Numbered from the stretch's first letter, positions 52,241 through 61,065 are shown. The stretch is DNA of 64,000 nt from Frigoribacterium sp. CG_9.8 (GCF_015751965.1 NZ_JADOVH010000002.1:310001-374000), one strand, 5' to 3'. The notes: generated from the letters alone by a model not told the origin. Made by a program: numbers and translations.

Positions 52241-53103
52241 CTCGCCTTGCAGTACCGAAGACCTACAAGCTCTACATCGGCGGCAAATTTCCGCGCAGTG
52301 AATCCGGTCGTGTGTACGAGATCACCAACGCCACGGGTGAGTTCCTCGCGAACGCCGCGAAGGCCTCCCGAAAAGATGCGCGGGATGCCGTGGTCGCGGC
52401 TCGCGCTGCGACCGGCGGGTGGGCTGGCGCCACCGGCTACAACCGCGGCCAGGTGCTCTACCGAATTGCGGAGTTGCTCGAGGGGCGCCGCGCCCAATTC
52501 GTTGCGGAGCTTCGCGCGAGCGAGTCACTCTCCGAGTCGGCCGCCCAACTGCAGGTGGATGCTGCCATCGACATCTGGGTCTGGTACGCCGGCTGGGCAG
52601 ACAAGTACGTGCAGGTGGCCGGCAATGGCAACCCGGTGAGCGGACCCTATTTCAATATCTCGACCCCGGAGGCGACCGGAGTGGTGGCGATCATCGCCCC
52701 TCAGGAGTCCAGCCTGCTTGGGTTGGTCAGCGTCATCGCACCCGCACTCGTCAGCGGTAACACGGTTGTGGTTGTTGCGAGCGAGCGCGCCCCGCTCGCG
52801 GCGATCAGCCTAAGTGAAGTGCTCGCGACGAGCGATGTTCCCGGGGGAGTGATCAACGTGCTCACGGGTTCGGCCGCCGAGATTGCTCCGTGGCTCGCGA
52901 GTCACGCCGATGTCAACGCCCTCGACCTTGCCGGCGCTGGTGACCTCGACGGTGATCTGAGCTGGGTCGATCTGCAGATCGCGGCCGCCGAAACACTCAA
53001 GCGCGTGCTTCCACCCGAGAATGGCATTCCCGCGCCATCCGTCGAGCGGATCACGTTCTTCACCGAGACGAAGACGGTGTGGCATACAAAGGGAATTATC
53101 TGA
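52237..53103 (+). CDS. half-length ALDH-like protein without catalytic domain
   Basis: 288 residues overlapping the upstream ALDH by ATGA. It matches the NAD-binding half of ALDH: YKLYIGGKFPRSESGRVYE, TGVVAIIAPQESSLLG and PALVSGNTVVVVASE. The GQxC nucleophile region and catalytic Glu motif are absent. It ends with a short tail containing TKTVWHTKG. This length and arrangement match the degenerate C-terminal domain of ALDH16 proteins, so it probably binds the full ALDH as a non-catalytic subunit. There is no sign of recent decay: no frameshift or stop. Confidence 0.88.
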   Translation: MTRLAVPKTYKLYIGGKFPRSESGRVYEITNATGEFLANAAKASRKDARDAVVAARAATGGWAGATGYNRGQVLYRIAELLEGRRAQFVAELRASESLSESAAQLQVDAAIDIWVWYAGWADKYVQVAGNGNPVSGPYFNISTPEATGVVAIIAPQESSLLGLVSVIAPALVSGNTVVVVASERAPLAAISLSEVLATSDVPGGVINVLTGSAAEIAPWLASHADVNALDLAGAGDLDGDLSWVDLQIAAAETLKRVLPPENGIPAPSVERITFFTETKTVWHTKGII

Positions 53104-53167
53104 GTCGTGGCGCCTGGCGCACAATTCACATCGACTGGCGGCACGGCCGCTCGGGAGGGAGAATCCG

Positions 53168-54454
53168 GTGATCGACGGTACGTCTGGCGCACACATCGAC
53201 GGCACTGATTTGACGCGCGTACGTGAGACGCCTGGCGCACGCATTGTCGGTCTAGATCTCGCCCGATTCGTTGCCATCGTCGGCATGATGGCGACCCACG
53301 TGTGGTTCTACGCTGATCTCGACACGGGCGAACGGGTGGGATTTTCAGCGCTCTTTGACGGCCGAGCCTCGGCACTTTTTGCAGTGCTCGCTGGGGTGGG
53401 GATCATCCTGTCCACTCGAACAACACTCCTCACGCGCAGTCGGATGGCGGCGCGCCGCATGCTGGTCGGGCGAGGTGCTGCGCTCATCGCGACAGGCCTG
53501 ACGCTGGGGCTGCTGCAGCCGCCGATGCTGGTCATCCTGGTCTATTACGGCGTGTTGTTCTGGTTTCTGGCCCTCGCACTCACCTGGCCGCATCGAGCAC
53601 TCATCGCTGCCGGTGTCATCATCGTTTTCGCAGTGCCAGTGTTGGCATCCGCAGTGGGACTGTGGAGCGGAATTGGCAACACGACCGAGGCAGACAACCC
53701 GAGTTGGCTCGACTTCGCCGATCCGCTTGCGCTACTGCGCGGCGTGCTGTTCACCGGCATCTACCCGGTGTCGATTTGGCTTGCCTACGGGGTGGTTGGC
53801 ATGCTGATCGGTCGCGCCCTTGTGGGCGCACGATCCAGAAAAGAACTTCGTTCAATTGCCATTCGGCTCGGTGCAACCGGTGCCGGTGTCTGGTTACTCG
53901 GTCTTGCTGCGGCTGCCGCAGTGCAGAACGCACTTAGCGTGGCGGATGCCGCGATGATCGATGTCGACGCCATCGGCAGGCCGTTTGCCGGTTCCTGGCT
54001 CTTTCTCCTCGGCACCGGCCCACACACTGGCACCTCACTCGATTTGCTGCTCACGATCGGTTGTGCAGTAACGGCGATCGGAGTTCTCGTGCTGTTCGGC
54101 ACCGTACTCGGTGCGCGTGCACAGCGCATCCTTGGTCCAGTGATCGGTGCAGGCAGAGCACCGCTCACGGTGTACTCAGCGCATGTTATTTTCGTCGCCT
54201 GCACGGTGATTTTCGTCACGGGGAAGCCGTATGGGGCGTTGACAGCTGGCGACCTGGGCGCGATCAGCACAACCTGGTGGATCTCGAGCGCAGAGTTTTA
54301 CGCCGCGAATGTGGTGCTTGCCCTCCTCATCGGCACAGTCGTTGTGCTGCTGTCACGTCGAGGACCGCTCGAGGCCTTCGTCACCTGGGTCGGGCGAAGA
54401 GCGGCGGATATCGGCCCCTTGGCACCGAGTCGAACAGGCTCACAGGTGCGGTAG
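53168..54454 (+). CDS. HGSNAT/DUF1624-like multi-pass membrane protein
   Basis: 428 residues from GTG 53168, preceded by GGGAGGGAG. After a polar N-terminus, RIVGLDLARFVAIVGMMATHV (20-residue part: IVGLDLARFVAIVGMMATHV) is the typical first helix of the heparan-alpha-glucosaminide N-acetyltransferase-like/DUF418-like group. About ten membrane helices follow. Such proteins probably move acyl groups across the membrane to sugars or lipids; the substrate is not known. A CGCCTGGCGCAC motif occurs three times around its start (about 53109, 53180, 53229). Confidence 0.78.
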   Translation: MIDGTSGAHIDGTDLTRVRETPGARIVGLDLARFVAIVGMMATHVWFYADLDTGERVGFSALFDGRASALFAVLAGVGIILSTRTTLLTRSRMAARRMLVGRGAALIATGLTLGLLQPPMLVILVYYGVLFWFLALALTWPHRALIAAGVIIVFAVPVLASAVGLWSGIGNTTEADNPSWLDFADPLALLRGVLFTGIYPVSIWLAYGVVGMLIGRALVGARSRKELRSIAIRLGATGAGVWLLGLAAAAAVQNALSVADAAMIDVDAIGRPFAGSWLFLLGTGPHTGTSLDLLLTIGCAVTAIGVLVLFGTVLGARAQRILGPVIGAGRAPLTVYSAHVIFVACTVIFVTGKPYGALTAGDLGAISTTWWISSAEFYAANVVLALLIGTVVVLLSRRGPLEAFVTWVGRRAADIGPLAPSRTGSQVR

Positions 54455-54482
54455 TGGGGTAATCGAGGCCTACGCTGAGGCA

Positions 54483-54920
54483 ATGGAGAAGCGCAGGATG
54501 GCGGCAGGTCACTCGGAGCTAACGACTCTTGTCGTCGCGCTGCTGGTGGGTTTCGCACTCACCCCGGTAATCGCAACTGGCGCCGCAGCTTCTGAGACGG
54601 ACACGCGGGTGGCCCCGCACGTCAACTATTACGCGACCGCATCGAACGAGGCACGCGGCCCAATCTCGGTGCAGGCCAGGGCGCCGCAGGCCAGTGCGCC
54701 GCAGCCCAGTGCGCCGCAGCCCAGTGCGCCGCAGGCCAGTGCTTCGCAGTTCGCCCATGCGAAGTCTGCAGCCTCGACGACCACAGTTCCACGGACCGCC
54801 GCGCCGAAACCGTTCCCCATTGGCTATGTCATCGGCGGTATTCTCGTGATCCTCGGTGTGAGTGGGGGCATCTACGGCCAACGGATGCGGATTCGCGGCC
54901 GCAGACCGCCGCGCAAGTAG
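54483..54920 (+). CDS. small exported membrane-anchored protein with Gln-Ala/Pro-Ser-Ala-Pro repeats
   Basis: 145 residues from ATG 54483. A signal-like N-terminal helix (about 13-35) is followed by a polar region, five QASAP/QPSAP repeats, a C-terminal membrane helix (about 110-132) and an Arg/Lys-rich tail. The layout resembles small wall-associated proteins with a positive stop-transfer tail. No family is recognised. Confidence 0.65.
   Translation: MEKRRMAAGHSELTTLVVALLVGFALTPVIATGAAASETDTRVAPHVNYYATASNEARGPISVQARAPQASAPQPSAPQPSAPQASASQFAHAKSAASTTTVPRTAAPKPFPIGYVIGGILVILGVSGGIYGQRMRIRGRRPPRK
54672..54746 (+). repeat. 15-bp tandem repeat, five copies
   Basis: CAGGCCAGTGCGCCG-like units start at 54672, 54687, 54702, 54717 and 54732 and encode Gln-Ala/Pro-Ser-Ala-Pro. 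Copies 3 and 4 are identical. Confidence 0.95.
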
Positions 54921-54991
54921 CACGCGCTGACCGTCCGAGTATCGCGCGCACATTCTCCCGAGTTTTCAGGTGGTATCCCTAGAATTAGAAA

Positions 54992-56512
54992 ATGGTCAAA
55001 CCAGCGCCGCAGGGCAAAAAAGTTCTCGTCACCGGGGCCACCGGATATATCGGTGGCCGGCTGGTACCGCGGCTGCTCGAGGCGGGCTACCGCGTGCGCG
55101 TGTTCGTGCGCAACCCGTTGAAGCTCACGGATGTGCCCTGGGTGAATCAGGTGGAGATCGCCACGGGTGATCTCACCGATCCGCAGGCTGTCGCTCACGC
55201 GGTGGAGGGCATTGACGTGCTCTACTACCTCGTCCATTCGATGGGCGCCAAGGGCGAATTTGAGCAGATCGAACTTGCCGGCGCGACCACTGTGGCGGCG
55301 GCCGCGAAGCCTGCGGGGGTTTCGCGCATTGTCTATCTCGGTGGATTACATCCCGACGGTGAGCTCTCACCCCACTTGCGGTCACGCGCAGAAGTCGGCC
55401 GTATTCTCCTGAACTCCGGCGTACCGACGGCGGCGCTACAGGCGGGAGTCGTAATCGGCTCCGGTTCGACCTCGTTCGAGATGGTGCGACACCTCACCGA
55501 CGTGTTGCCATACATGCCCGCACCGCAGTGGGTGCGCAACTTCATCCAACCGATCGCAATCCGAGACGTGCTTTATTATCTGATTGCCTGTGCTGAACTG
55601 TCGCACGAGGTCAATCGCACGTTCGACATCGGCGGTCCGAATGTGCTGCGTTACGGACAGATGATGAACGGTTACGCGCTCGAGGCTGGACTCAAGCAGC
55701 GTCCCATAGCGGCGCTGCCGGTGCTCACCCCCTGGCTTGCTTCCCAGTGGGTGAACCTGGTTACTCCGATCCCGCGTGCGCTCGCCGTACCGATCATCGC
55801 CTCCCTGCAGTACAACTGTGTGGTGCACGAGCATGACATTGACAAATTCATTCCCGACCCCGAGGGCGGTCTCACTCCGTACCGACGATCGGTGCGACTG
55901 GCGCTCGGAAAAATGAGGGATGGCGCCGTCGAGACCGCCTGGCAAGATTCTGCGGTCAGTAATGCTCCGAGCGACCGGCTCCCCAGCGATCCGGAGTGGT
56001 CGGGACACACGGTGTACACCGACCTTCGGGAGCTTCGCACGAGTGCGCCATCCGATCAGGTCTGGCGGGTGATCGAAGGCATCGGCGGAGACCATGGCTG
56101 GTATTCGTTCCCCCTTGCGTGGGCGATTCGTGGATGGCTGGACAAGATCGTCGGCGGAGTGGGACTGCGCCGCGGCCGACGTAATGCAGCTCACCTCAAT
56201 GCCGGTGACGCTCTCGACTTCTGGCGCGTTGAGGAACTGGATCGCGGTCGCTTCCTTCGGCTGCGCGCGGAGATGAAGGTGCCGGGGGGTGCCTGGCTCG
56301 AACTGAGCGTCACGCCCAACGAGGAGAGCGGCGGATCCAATTACCGCCAGCGGGCCGTCTTCTTCCCGCATGGCCTCGGTGGTCGCCTGTACTGGCTCAG
56401 TGTGTTGCCATTCCACGGGATAATTTTCGCGGGAATGGCGGCCAAAATAGTGCAGACTGCGGAAGCGCAAGTCCTGGCGGACGGTAAGGCGAACACCACA
56501 TCCGTGGTCTGA
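54992..56512 (+). CDS. NAD(P)-binding SDR with C-terminal SRPBCC/DUF2867-like region
   Basis: 506 residues. VLVTGATGYIGGRLVPRLLE is the Rossmann motif, followed by DVLYYLVHSMG and a GPNVLRYGQMM region (about 1-300) of the atypical SDR type. The C-terminal about 150 residues, with FPLAWAIRGWLDKIVGGVGL and LRLRAEMKVPGGAWLEL, resemble DUF2867. Such fusions are common in actinobacteria; the substrate is unknown. It stands alone, with a spacer of 88 bp to the next gene. Confidence 0.85.
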   Translation: MVKPAPQGKKVLVTGATGYIGGRLVPRLLEAGYRVRVFVRNPLKLTDVPWVNQVEIATGDLTDPQAVAHAVEGIDVLYYLVHSMGAKGEFEQIELAGATTVAAAAKPAGVSRIVYLGGLHPDGELSPHLRSRAEVGRILLNSGVPTAALQAGVVIGSGSTSFEMVRHLTDVLPYMPAPQWVRNFIQPIAIRDVLYYLIACAELSHEVNRTFDIGGPNVLRYGQMMNGYALEAGLKQRPIAALPVLTPWLASQWVNLVTPIPRALAVPIIASLQYNCVVHEHDIDKFIPDPEGGLTPYRRSVRLALGKMRDGAVETAWQDSAVSNAPSDRLPSDPEWSGHTVYTDLRELRTSAPSDQVWRVIEGIGGDHGWYSFPLAWAIRGWLDKIVGGVGLRRGRRNAAHLNAGDALDFWRVEELDRGRFLRLRAEMKVPGGAWLELSVTPNEESGGSNYRQRAVFFPHGLGGRLYWLSVLPFHGIIFAGMAAKIVQTAEAQVLADGKANTTSVV

Positions 56513-56600
56513 TGGACTGTGCCCCCTAGCCTTTCCCAGCGCCGGGAGACATCATGATGAGCGCGTATCACTCGCGAGGAGCGACCAGGGAGGTCACACA

Positions 56601-57194
56601 ATGGCTGTAGAAAAAATAGTTTTTCTCGGTGACAGCCTCACTGAGGCTGGCGATTGGTCGGCATGGTTCCCCGATCTCACCGCCGTGAACCTCGGAATCG
56701 GCGGGAGTACCTCCGATGATGTGCTTGGTCGTCTCGAGCCGGTCGTAGCCCTTGATCCAGATGAAATCGTGCTGCTGATCGGCACCAACGACCTGGGTAT
56801 GCGACGCAACGTCGAGAGTCTGGTGCGCAACATCCAATCCATTCTTGTTGATCTGCGTCGTGATCTACCCGGGTCGCGGATGCTCGTGCAGTCGATCATG
56901 CCGCGTGGCCGTGAGTTCGCCGACCGCATCCGTGAGGCCAATATCCATCTGCGCCAGTTCTCGGCGACCGTGCATGCGCAGTTTCTCGACCTGTGGCCAG
57001 CGTTGGCACTCGACGACGGTGAATTAAACCCGACCTTCTCCGAGGATCGATTGCATCTCAACGCCGCGGGGTACGAGGCCTGGCTGTCTGAGTTGCGCCC
57101 CGCTCTCGTTCGGCTTCGAGACCTGCCGCCGATGACCAGCCCGATCCGGGCGATCATGATCGACGACTACGCACGTCCCACCCCGCCAGCCTGA
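56601..57194 (+). CDS. SGNH/GDSL hydrolase
   Basis: 197 residues. Block I FLGDSLTEAG carries the nucleophile Ser; block II GIGGSTSDDV, block III LLIGTNDLG and block V DRLHLNAAGY complete the SGNH set. No signal peptide is visible, so it is probably cytoplasmic, acting as an esterase or acylhydrolase on small substrates. The length matches the compact family. Confidence 0.92.
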   Translation: MAVEKIVFLGDSLTEAGDWSAWFPDLTAVNLGIGGSTSDDVLGRLEPVVALDPDEIVLLIGTNDLGMRRNVESLVRNIQSILVDLRRDLPGSRMLVQSIMPRGREFADRIREANIHLRQFSATVHAQFLDLWPALALDDGELNPTFSEDRLHLNAAGYEAWLSELRPALVRLRDLPPMTSPIRAIMIDDYARPTPPA

Positions 57195-57243
57195 CCAGGG
57201 TCACTTCACGGCTGGCCGTGGCCAGCGCTCTCGTCGTCGCCAG

Positions 57244-57303
57244 AACAGAGCGGAGTTTAACAGAGCAAAGTTGAACAGAGCAGAGTTGAACAGCGCAGAT
57301 TCC
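57244..57303. repeat. 15-bp tandem repeat in spacer
   Basis: Four copies of AACAGAGCAGAGTTG-like units start at 57244, 57259, 57274 and 57289, between the hydrolase and the next membrane protein. Non-coding. Confidence 0.92.
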
Positions 57304-57370
57304 GCGAGCAGTGTGCGGATCAGGACTGCCGCTGCCAACCGAAGCGCTTGACCTGCGGGAGAATAGCCCT

Positions 57371-57739
57371 GTGACCTCGTACCCGACGCCCGAATTCCGT
57401 CGCCCGGCACTGGCTCCGGGCATTCTGGGAGCCATTGTGCTGATCGCGGGGCTCGCGTTGCTTGATAATCCAGGCGGGTACCTCGTCATCAAGTTCGGGG
57501 TCGCGATCCTCGCGCTGATCATGTGCGTGTTCGCCTGGCAGGCTCGCCAGTGGTGGTGGATCATCGGGCTTGCCGTGATTGCCGTGGCCTGGAACCCGGT
57601 CTGGCCGTTCGCTTTCAGCGGGCAAGTTTGGGTCGCCTCGCAATTCGTCGCGTCGCTGCTCTTTGTGGCTACCGGGCTGCTGGTGAAGGTGATCAACCCG
57701 GAAGATCGCAATCGGTCTAAAACCGGCGCACGGCGCTGA
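57371..57739 (+). CDS. small membrane protein, unknown (DUF6804-like?)
   Basis: 122 residues from GTG 57371. Four hydrophobic helices with a QARQWWWIIGLAVIAVAWNP segment resemble small actinobacterial membrane proteins; I think of DUF6804, but am not certain. A longer frame from 57311 starts in the repeat spacer and is less likely. Function unknown. Confidence 0.75.
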   Translation: MTSYPTPEFRRPALAPGILGAIVLIAGLALLDNPGGYLVIKFGVAILALIMCVFAWQARQWWWIIGLAVIAVAWNPVWPFAFSGQVWVASQFVASLLFVATGLLVKVINPEDRNRSKTGARR

Positions 57740-57917
57740 ACGTCGCACCGATCGAATAGTGCGCGTCACCGGTCGAGCGAGGGATTGCTCATAGTCGACT
57801 CATAGGCTCCTTCGGGCTGCTTGTCGGGCACCATAAATACTGCGCATAGCCGCCGCGGCAACAGTGGGAGACAGGGTGAAAAGTACCGTTCACCCAAGAA
57901 TCCGACAGGAGCCCACG

Positions 57918-58514
57918 ATGGTAAACATGACCCCACCCGCCAACAATCCCCAGGACGACGAGCCGGAACTCGGCAACTCCGAGGCCCCAACCGCCGATAA
58001 CCGAGGGTCATCGGCCTCAGAAGAAGCGCCAACAGTGCCGATGCCAGCCGGATCGGTTCCAGCCGAATCAGTGCCAGCCTCCCCAGCATCCACTTCTCCG
58101 GCATCCGTAGCGCCCGCCCGCCCCATCTGGTCGAAGCGCGGACTCGTCCTCGCCGGCAGCATTGTTGCCGCGGTCCTCGTGCTCGGCGGAACCTTCGGCG
58201 GTGGAGTGTTCGTCGGCACCGCCACCAGTTCGAATCACGGCATCACCGACGCTCGGCAGGGCAACATGGACGGCGGCCCACGTGGTGGCGCCGGTCATGA
58301 GCGCGTCCAGGAGGGCGGCGAGCGGAGCGGCCCCGGCGGTGAGAGGGGCCAGGATGACGGCCAGAAGCGCGGCCCGGGAAGCCAGGATTCCACCAACGGC
58401 GGCCCAGGCACCGGCATGCCACCCGCACCGGCCCCGAGCACTGGACCGAGCACTGGACCGAGCGCTGCTCCCCAGGGTGGAACCGATGGCAGCACGGGTT
58501 CCACAAACGGCTAA
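57918..58514 (+). CDS. membrane protein with Gly/Pro-rich tail, unknown
   Basis: 198 residues from ATG 57918 with AGGAG upstream. A Pro/Ala/Ser-rich N-terminal half, one membrane helix (about 77-100), then a Gly-, Arg- and Gln-rich tail of low complexity ending in a Ser-Thr-Gly-Pro repeat. The topology suggests a single-pass protein with disordered regions on both sides. No family is recognised. Confidence 0.65.
   Translation: MVNMTPPANNPQDDEPELGNSEAPTADNRGSSASEEAPTVPMPAGSVPAESVPASPASTSPASVAPARPIWSKRGLVLAGSIVAAVLVLGGTFGGGVFVGTATSSNHGITDARQGNMDGGPRGGAGHERVQEGGERSGPGGERGQDDGQKRGPGSQDSTNGGPGTGMPPAPAPSTGPSTGPSAAPQGGTDGSTGSTNG
58434..58469 (+). repeat. 12-bp tandem repeat
   Basis: Three copies of CCGAGCACTGGA (the last with changes) at 58434, 58446 and 58458 encode Pro-Ser-Thr-Gly near the C-terminus of the preceding gene. 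Confidence 0.88.
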
Positions 58515-58554
58515 GTGACCACACGTTCTTCCGCTCTCAGGGGAGGAGCCTAAA

Positions 58555-60321
58555 ATGGGGTCGGCTAAAGATCTGCGCCTCACGACGGCAGCGGATCGGG
58601 CTCGAACGATTGGGCTCACAGTGACCGATATGACCGCGGATCCGACACCCGCGCAACTGCCTGCCCAGATCCCGCCGCAGCTTCCCGCCATGACGGTGCC
58701 CGCCATGACGCTGCCCGCCATGACGCTGCGCTCCGACCTGGTGCTCGCCAAGGGGCGACTTGCGCTGCTGAACACCGGCGCAACGCCGCAGGAGGCGATG
58801 ATCGAAGACCTGCTCTTCGTGCGTTCGGTGCTGGATGTTGCCGGCATCGATTTCCTGCTGGTCCGGGGAAACGACAGCAGGCCCGTGCTCGCCGTGGACT
58901 GGCGGGACCGCAAGGTGTTGCGCACCGCGCTCGCCCGGGCCTGCGTTGATGAGCCCTTCTATTCGAAGCCTGCCGATGGATCCCGCGGAGAGACAGTGTT
59001 GCTGGCGGACGGCCGCCTCGCCCGGGATTCGAAGACGCGCGCCGTGCTGCTGTTTCGTCCGCGGATTACCGGTGAAGGAGCGCTGCGCTACGGTGCGGGC
59101 ACGGGAGTGCGTCTCGAGCTGTGGAAGTCCACCGCCGACGCATTCCTCGCAGCGGACGAGAACGCACTCATGCGCACGACGCTGCCTCGCGAGGAGGCGG
59201 TGCGCGGCACCGTGGCGCTTTACGGCCAGGACTGGCCGACCCTCGAGGGGATGTTTGCGGCTCAGGTGCAGGATATCGACTTCGATATCGATATTGTCTT
59301 CTCCTGGGTCGACGGTGCCGCGATCGAGTGGCAGCGCGCCCGTGCCCGTCGCATGAAGGCCTACGTTGTTGGTGAGGGAGACGATTCGCATGCGCGTTTT
59401 CGTCAGCTCGACGAACTGAAATACGCGCTGCGATCGGTCTATCTCTTCGCGCCGTGGGTGCGGAACATCTATATCGCGACGGATTCGCCACGTCCGGAAT
59501 GGCTTGCCGAGCACCCGCGGGTCACGATCGTGCCGAGCGAGCAGTTCTTTGCTGACCCGACAGTTTTGCCCACTCATAACTCCCACGCTGTGGAGAGCCA
59601 GCTGCACAACATCCCCGGCCTCAGCGAGCACTTTCTCTATTCGAACGACGACATGTTCTTCGGCCGGGCGGTATCGCCAGAGATGTTCTTCTCACCGGGC
59701 GGTGTCACCAAGTTCATCGAGGCGACCACCCGCATTGGCATGGGCGAATCCAACCTCTCTCGCAGCGGGTTCGAAAATGCCGCGCGGGTGAATCGTCGAC
59801 TCATCCAGGAGCGCTTCGGACGCACGATCACGCGTCATCTGGAGCACACTCCTACTCCGCTGCGCAAGTCGGTCATGCAGCAGCTGGAATCCGAATTCCC
59901 GCAGGATTTCCGCCGGACGGCCGCGAGCACCTTTCGCTCGGCTACCGACATCTCGGTCACGAATTCGCTGTATCACTTCTACGCATGGGTCACTGGCCGA
60001 GCGGTCGAGCAGACCGCCGCCACTGTCAGCTACATCGACACGACGCTTCGCACGGGACTCGCCGAGATGACAACACTGCTCAAGCGCCGCAACGTGGATA
60101 TGTTTTGCCTCAATGACGGCAGCTTTCCCGAGTTGAGCGCCGAAGAGCGCGCCGCGGCCGTGCGGTCGTTTCTCGACTCGTATTACCCGATTGCCGCCCC
60201 GTGGGAGCGGCCGACCGGCGACGCGGTCATCGGTGAGTCGGCCGCGGATGCCTTCGCCGCCCCGCACCCTGATCAGCCTGAGCACCCTGATCAGCCTAAG
60301 CAGTCCGAGTGGCCTGAATGA
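58555..60321 (+). CDS. Stealth-family sugar-phosphate transferase
   Basis: 588 residues; GGGGAGGAG precedes the ATG. The Stealth blocks are seen: IDIVFSWVDG (CR1, about 243), FRQLDELKYALRSVYLFAPW and NIYIATD (CR2), HNIPGLSEHFLYSNDDMFFG (CR3) and a C-terminal block with DMFCLNDG (CR4). Stealth enzymes transfer sugar 1-phosphate units and build phosphodiester-linked polysaccharides such as capsules or wall glycopolymers. Both ends carry low-complexity repeats outside the conserved blocks. No other capsule genes are adjacent. Confidence 0.9.
   Translation: MGSAKDLRLTTAADRARTIGLTVTDMTADPTPAQLPAQIPPQLPAMTVPAMTLPAMTLRSDLVLAKGRLALLNTGATPQEAMIEDLLFVRSVLDVAGIDFLLVRGNDSRPVLAVDWRDRKVLRTALARACVDEPFYSKPADGSRGETVLLADGRLARDSKTRAVLLFRPRITGEGALRYGAGTGVRLELWKSTADAFLAADENALMRTTLPREEAVRGTVALYGQDWPTLEGMFAAQVQDIDFDIDIVFSWVDGAAIEWQRARARRMKAYVVGEGDDSHARFRQLDELKYALRSVYLFAPWVRNIYIATDSPRPEWLAEHPRVTIVPSEQFFADPTVLPTHNSHAVESQLHNIPGLSEHFLYSNDDMFFGRAVSPEMFFSPGGVTKFIEATTRIGMGESNLSRSGFENAARVNRRLIQERFGRTITRHLEHTPTPLRKSVMQQLESEFPQDFRRTAASTFRSATDISVTNSLYHFYAWVTGRAVEQTAATVSYIDTTLRTGLAEMTTLLKRRNVDMFCLNDGSFPELSAEERAAAVRSFLDSYYPIAAPWERPTGDAVIGESAADAFAAPHPDQPEHPDQPKQSEWPE
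58684..58728 (+). repeat. 15-bp tandem repeat in Stealth gene N-terminus
   Basis: Three copies of CCCGCCATGACGCTG (first with one change) at 58684, 58699 and 58714 encode Pro-Ala-Met-Thr-Leu/Val. Confidence 0.93.
60265..60300 (+). repeat. 18-bp duplication at the Stealth C-terminus
   Basis: CACCCTGATCAGCCTGAG at 60265 and a one-base variant at 60283 encode His-Pro-Asp-Gln-Pro-Glu/Lys. Confidence 0.9.
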
Positions 60322-60343
60322 CTGCAACTGTAAACGACTGGAT

Positions 60344-60358
60344 GTTCGTATTACGAAC
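60344..60358. promoter_or_regulatory. perfect 7-1-7 palindrome GTTCGTATTACGAAC
   Basis: GTTCGTA and TACGAAC flank one base, shortly after the Stealth stop. It looks like a dimeric regulator site, but no nearby gene starts from here on the plus strand. Confidence 0.4.
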
Positions 60359-60482
60359 TCGCATGATCACCCCTGAGTGTGTGGTCGCGGAAAGTGGTTC
60401 ACGCTTTGTGAGGAGCGGGCGTTTCGTCAGCCAAGCTGGCGGATGTACTTTCGGGAGTCACATTACGACGTCCGCTTCGGTC

Positions 60483-60512
60483 GCTCCATGCCACGTCGGG
60501 TGTGCATGGAGC
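60483..60512. terminator. hairpin between convergent Stealth and LOV genes
   Basis: GCTCCATGC (60483-60491) pairs exactly with GCATGGAGC (60504-60512) around a 12-base loop. The position between converging genes fits a bidirectional terminator, without a T-run. Confidence 0.5.
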
Positions 60513-60570
60513 GGCACCCCCCAGTTCTGCGACAGTGACCGCGGTGAGCGGTGAGTGCGTTCCCGCTCGC

Positions 60571-61065
60571 TCAATCTACAGCCAGACTGAGGAGATGACC
60601 CGGTACTGGGGCCCCCGTACCCTCTGGTGGCAACTTCGTTAGCGTGGGCTCAAGCGTCGGTGTGCCGGCGGCAATCTCGAGTTCAACTTCGTGAGTGACA
60701 TCACGCTGCACACTCACAAAGTTGGCAAGCACGCCCTGTGAGTCGCGCACGGGGCTGATCGTGAGGTGGTTCCAAAAGGCCGTACCGCCGCTGCGGTAAT
60801 TCAGCACGCGTCCGCGGTAGGTAAGTCCCGCGTCAAGGGTCTCTCGCATTTTCTCAATGGTCTTCGGGTCCGTCCCGGATCCTTGGAGAAAGTCACAGTT
60901 GCGTCCGAGCAGCTCGTGGATCCCGTATCCGGTTAGTCGAGTGAATTCCTCATTGCAGTAGATCGTCCGGCGCTGCGGGTCAGTCACCAGTGCAGCCAGG
61001 GATTCCTTGCCGAGCGCGGAGGCGAGGAGGTTCTCCGAGGCGCGCATCTCTTCGTCAAATCTCAT
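60571..61065 (-). CDS. short LOV-domain (blue-light photoreceptor) protein
   Basis: 164 residues, one PAS/LOV domain. GRNCDFLQG carries the photoadduct Cys57; Asn89 (LNYR), Asn99 (FWNHLTISP) and Gln120 (FVSVQRDVT) occupy the FMN-binding positions of LOV domains. An Arg usually after the Cys is Asp58. There is no output domain; N- and C-terminal helices could form a dimer interface. It is divergent from a hybrid histidine kinase, so it may feed light signals to that system or act by protein contact. Ligand and light response are inferred from residues. Confidence 0.88.
   Translation of the reverse strand: MRFDEEMRASENLLASALGKESLAALVTDPQRRTIYCNEEFTRLTGYGIHELLGRNCDFLQGSGTDPKTIEKMRETLDAGLTYRGRVLNYRSGGTAFWNHLTISPVRDSQGVLANFVSVQRDVTHEVELEIAAGTPTLEPTLTKLPPEGTGAPVPGHLLSLAVD

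Noticed and set aside
52237-53103. Half-length ALDH as a pseudogene
   Set aside because: The frame is intact, overlaps its partner as ATGA and ends in a conserved-looking tail, which fits a truncated non-catalytic subunit better than decay.
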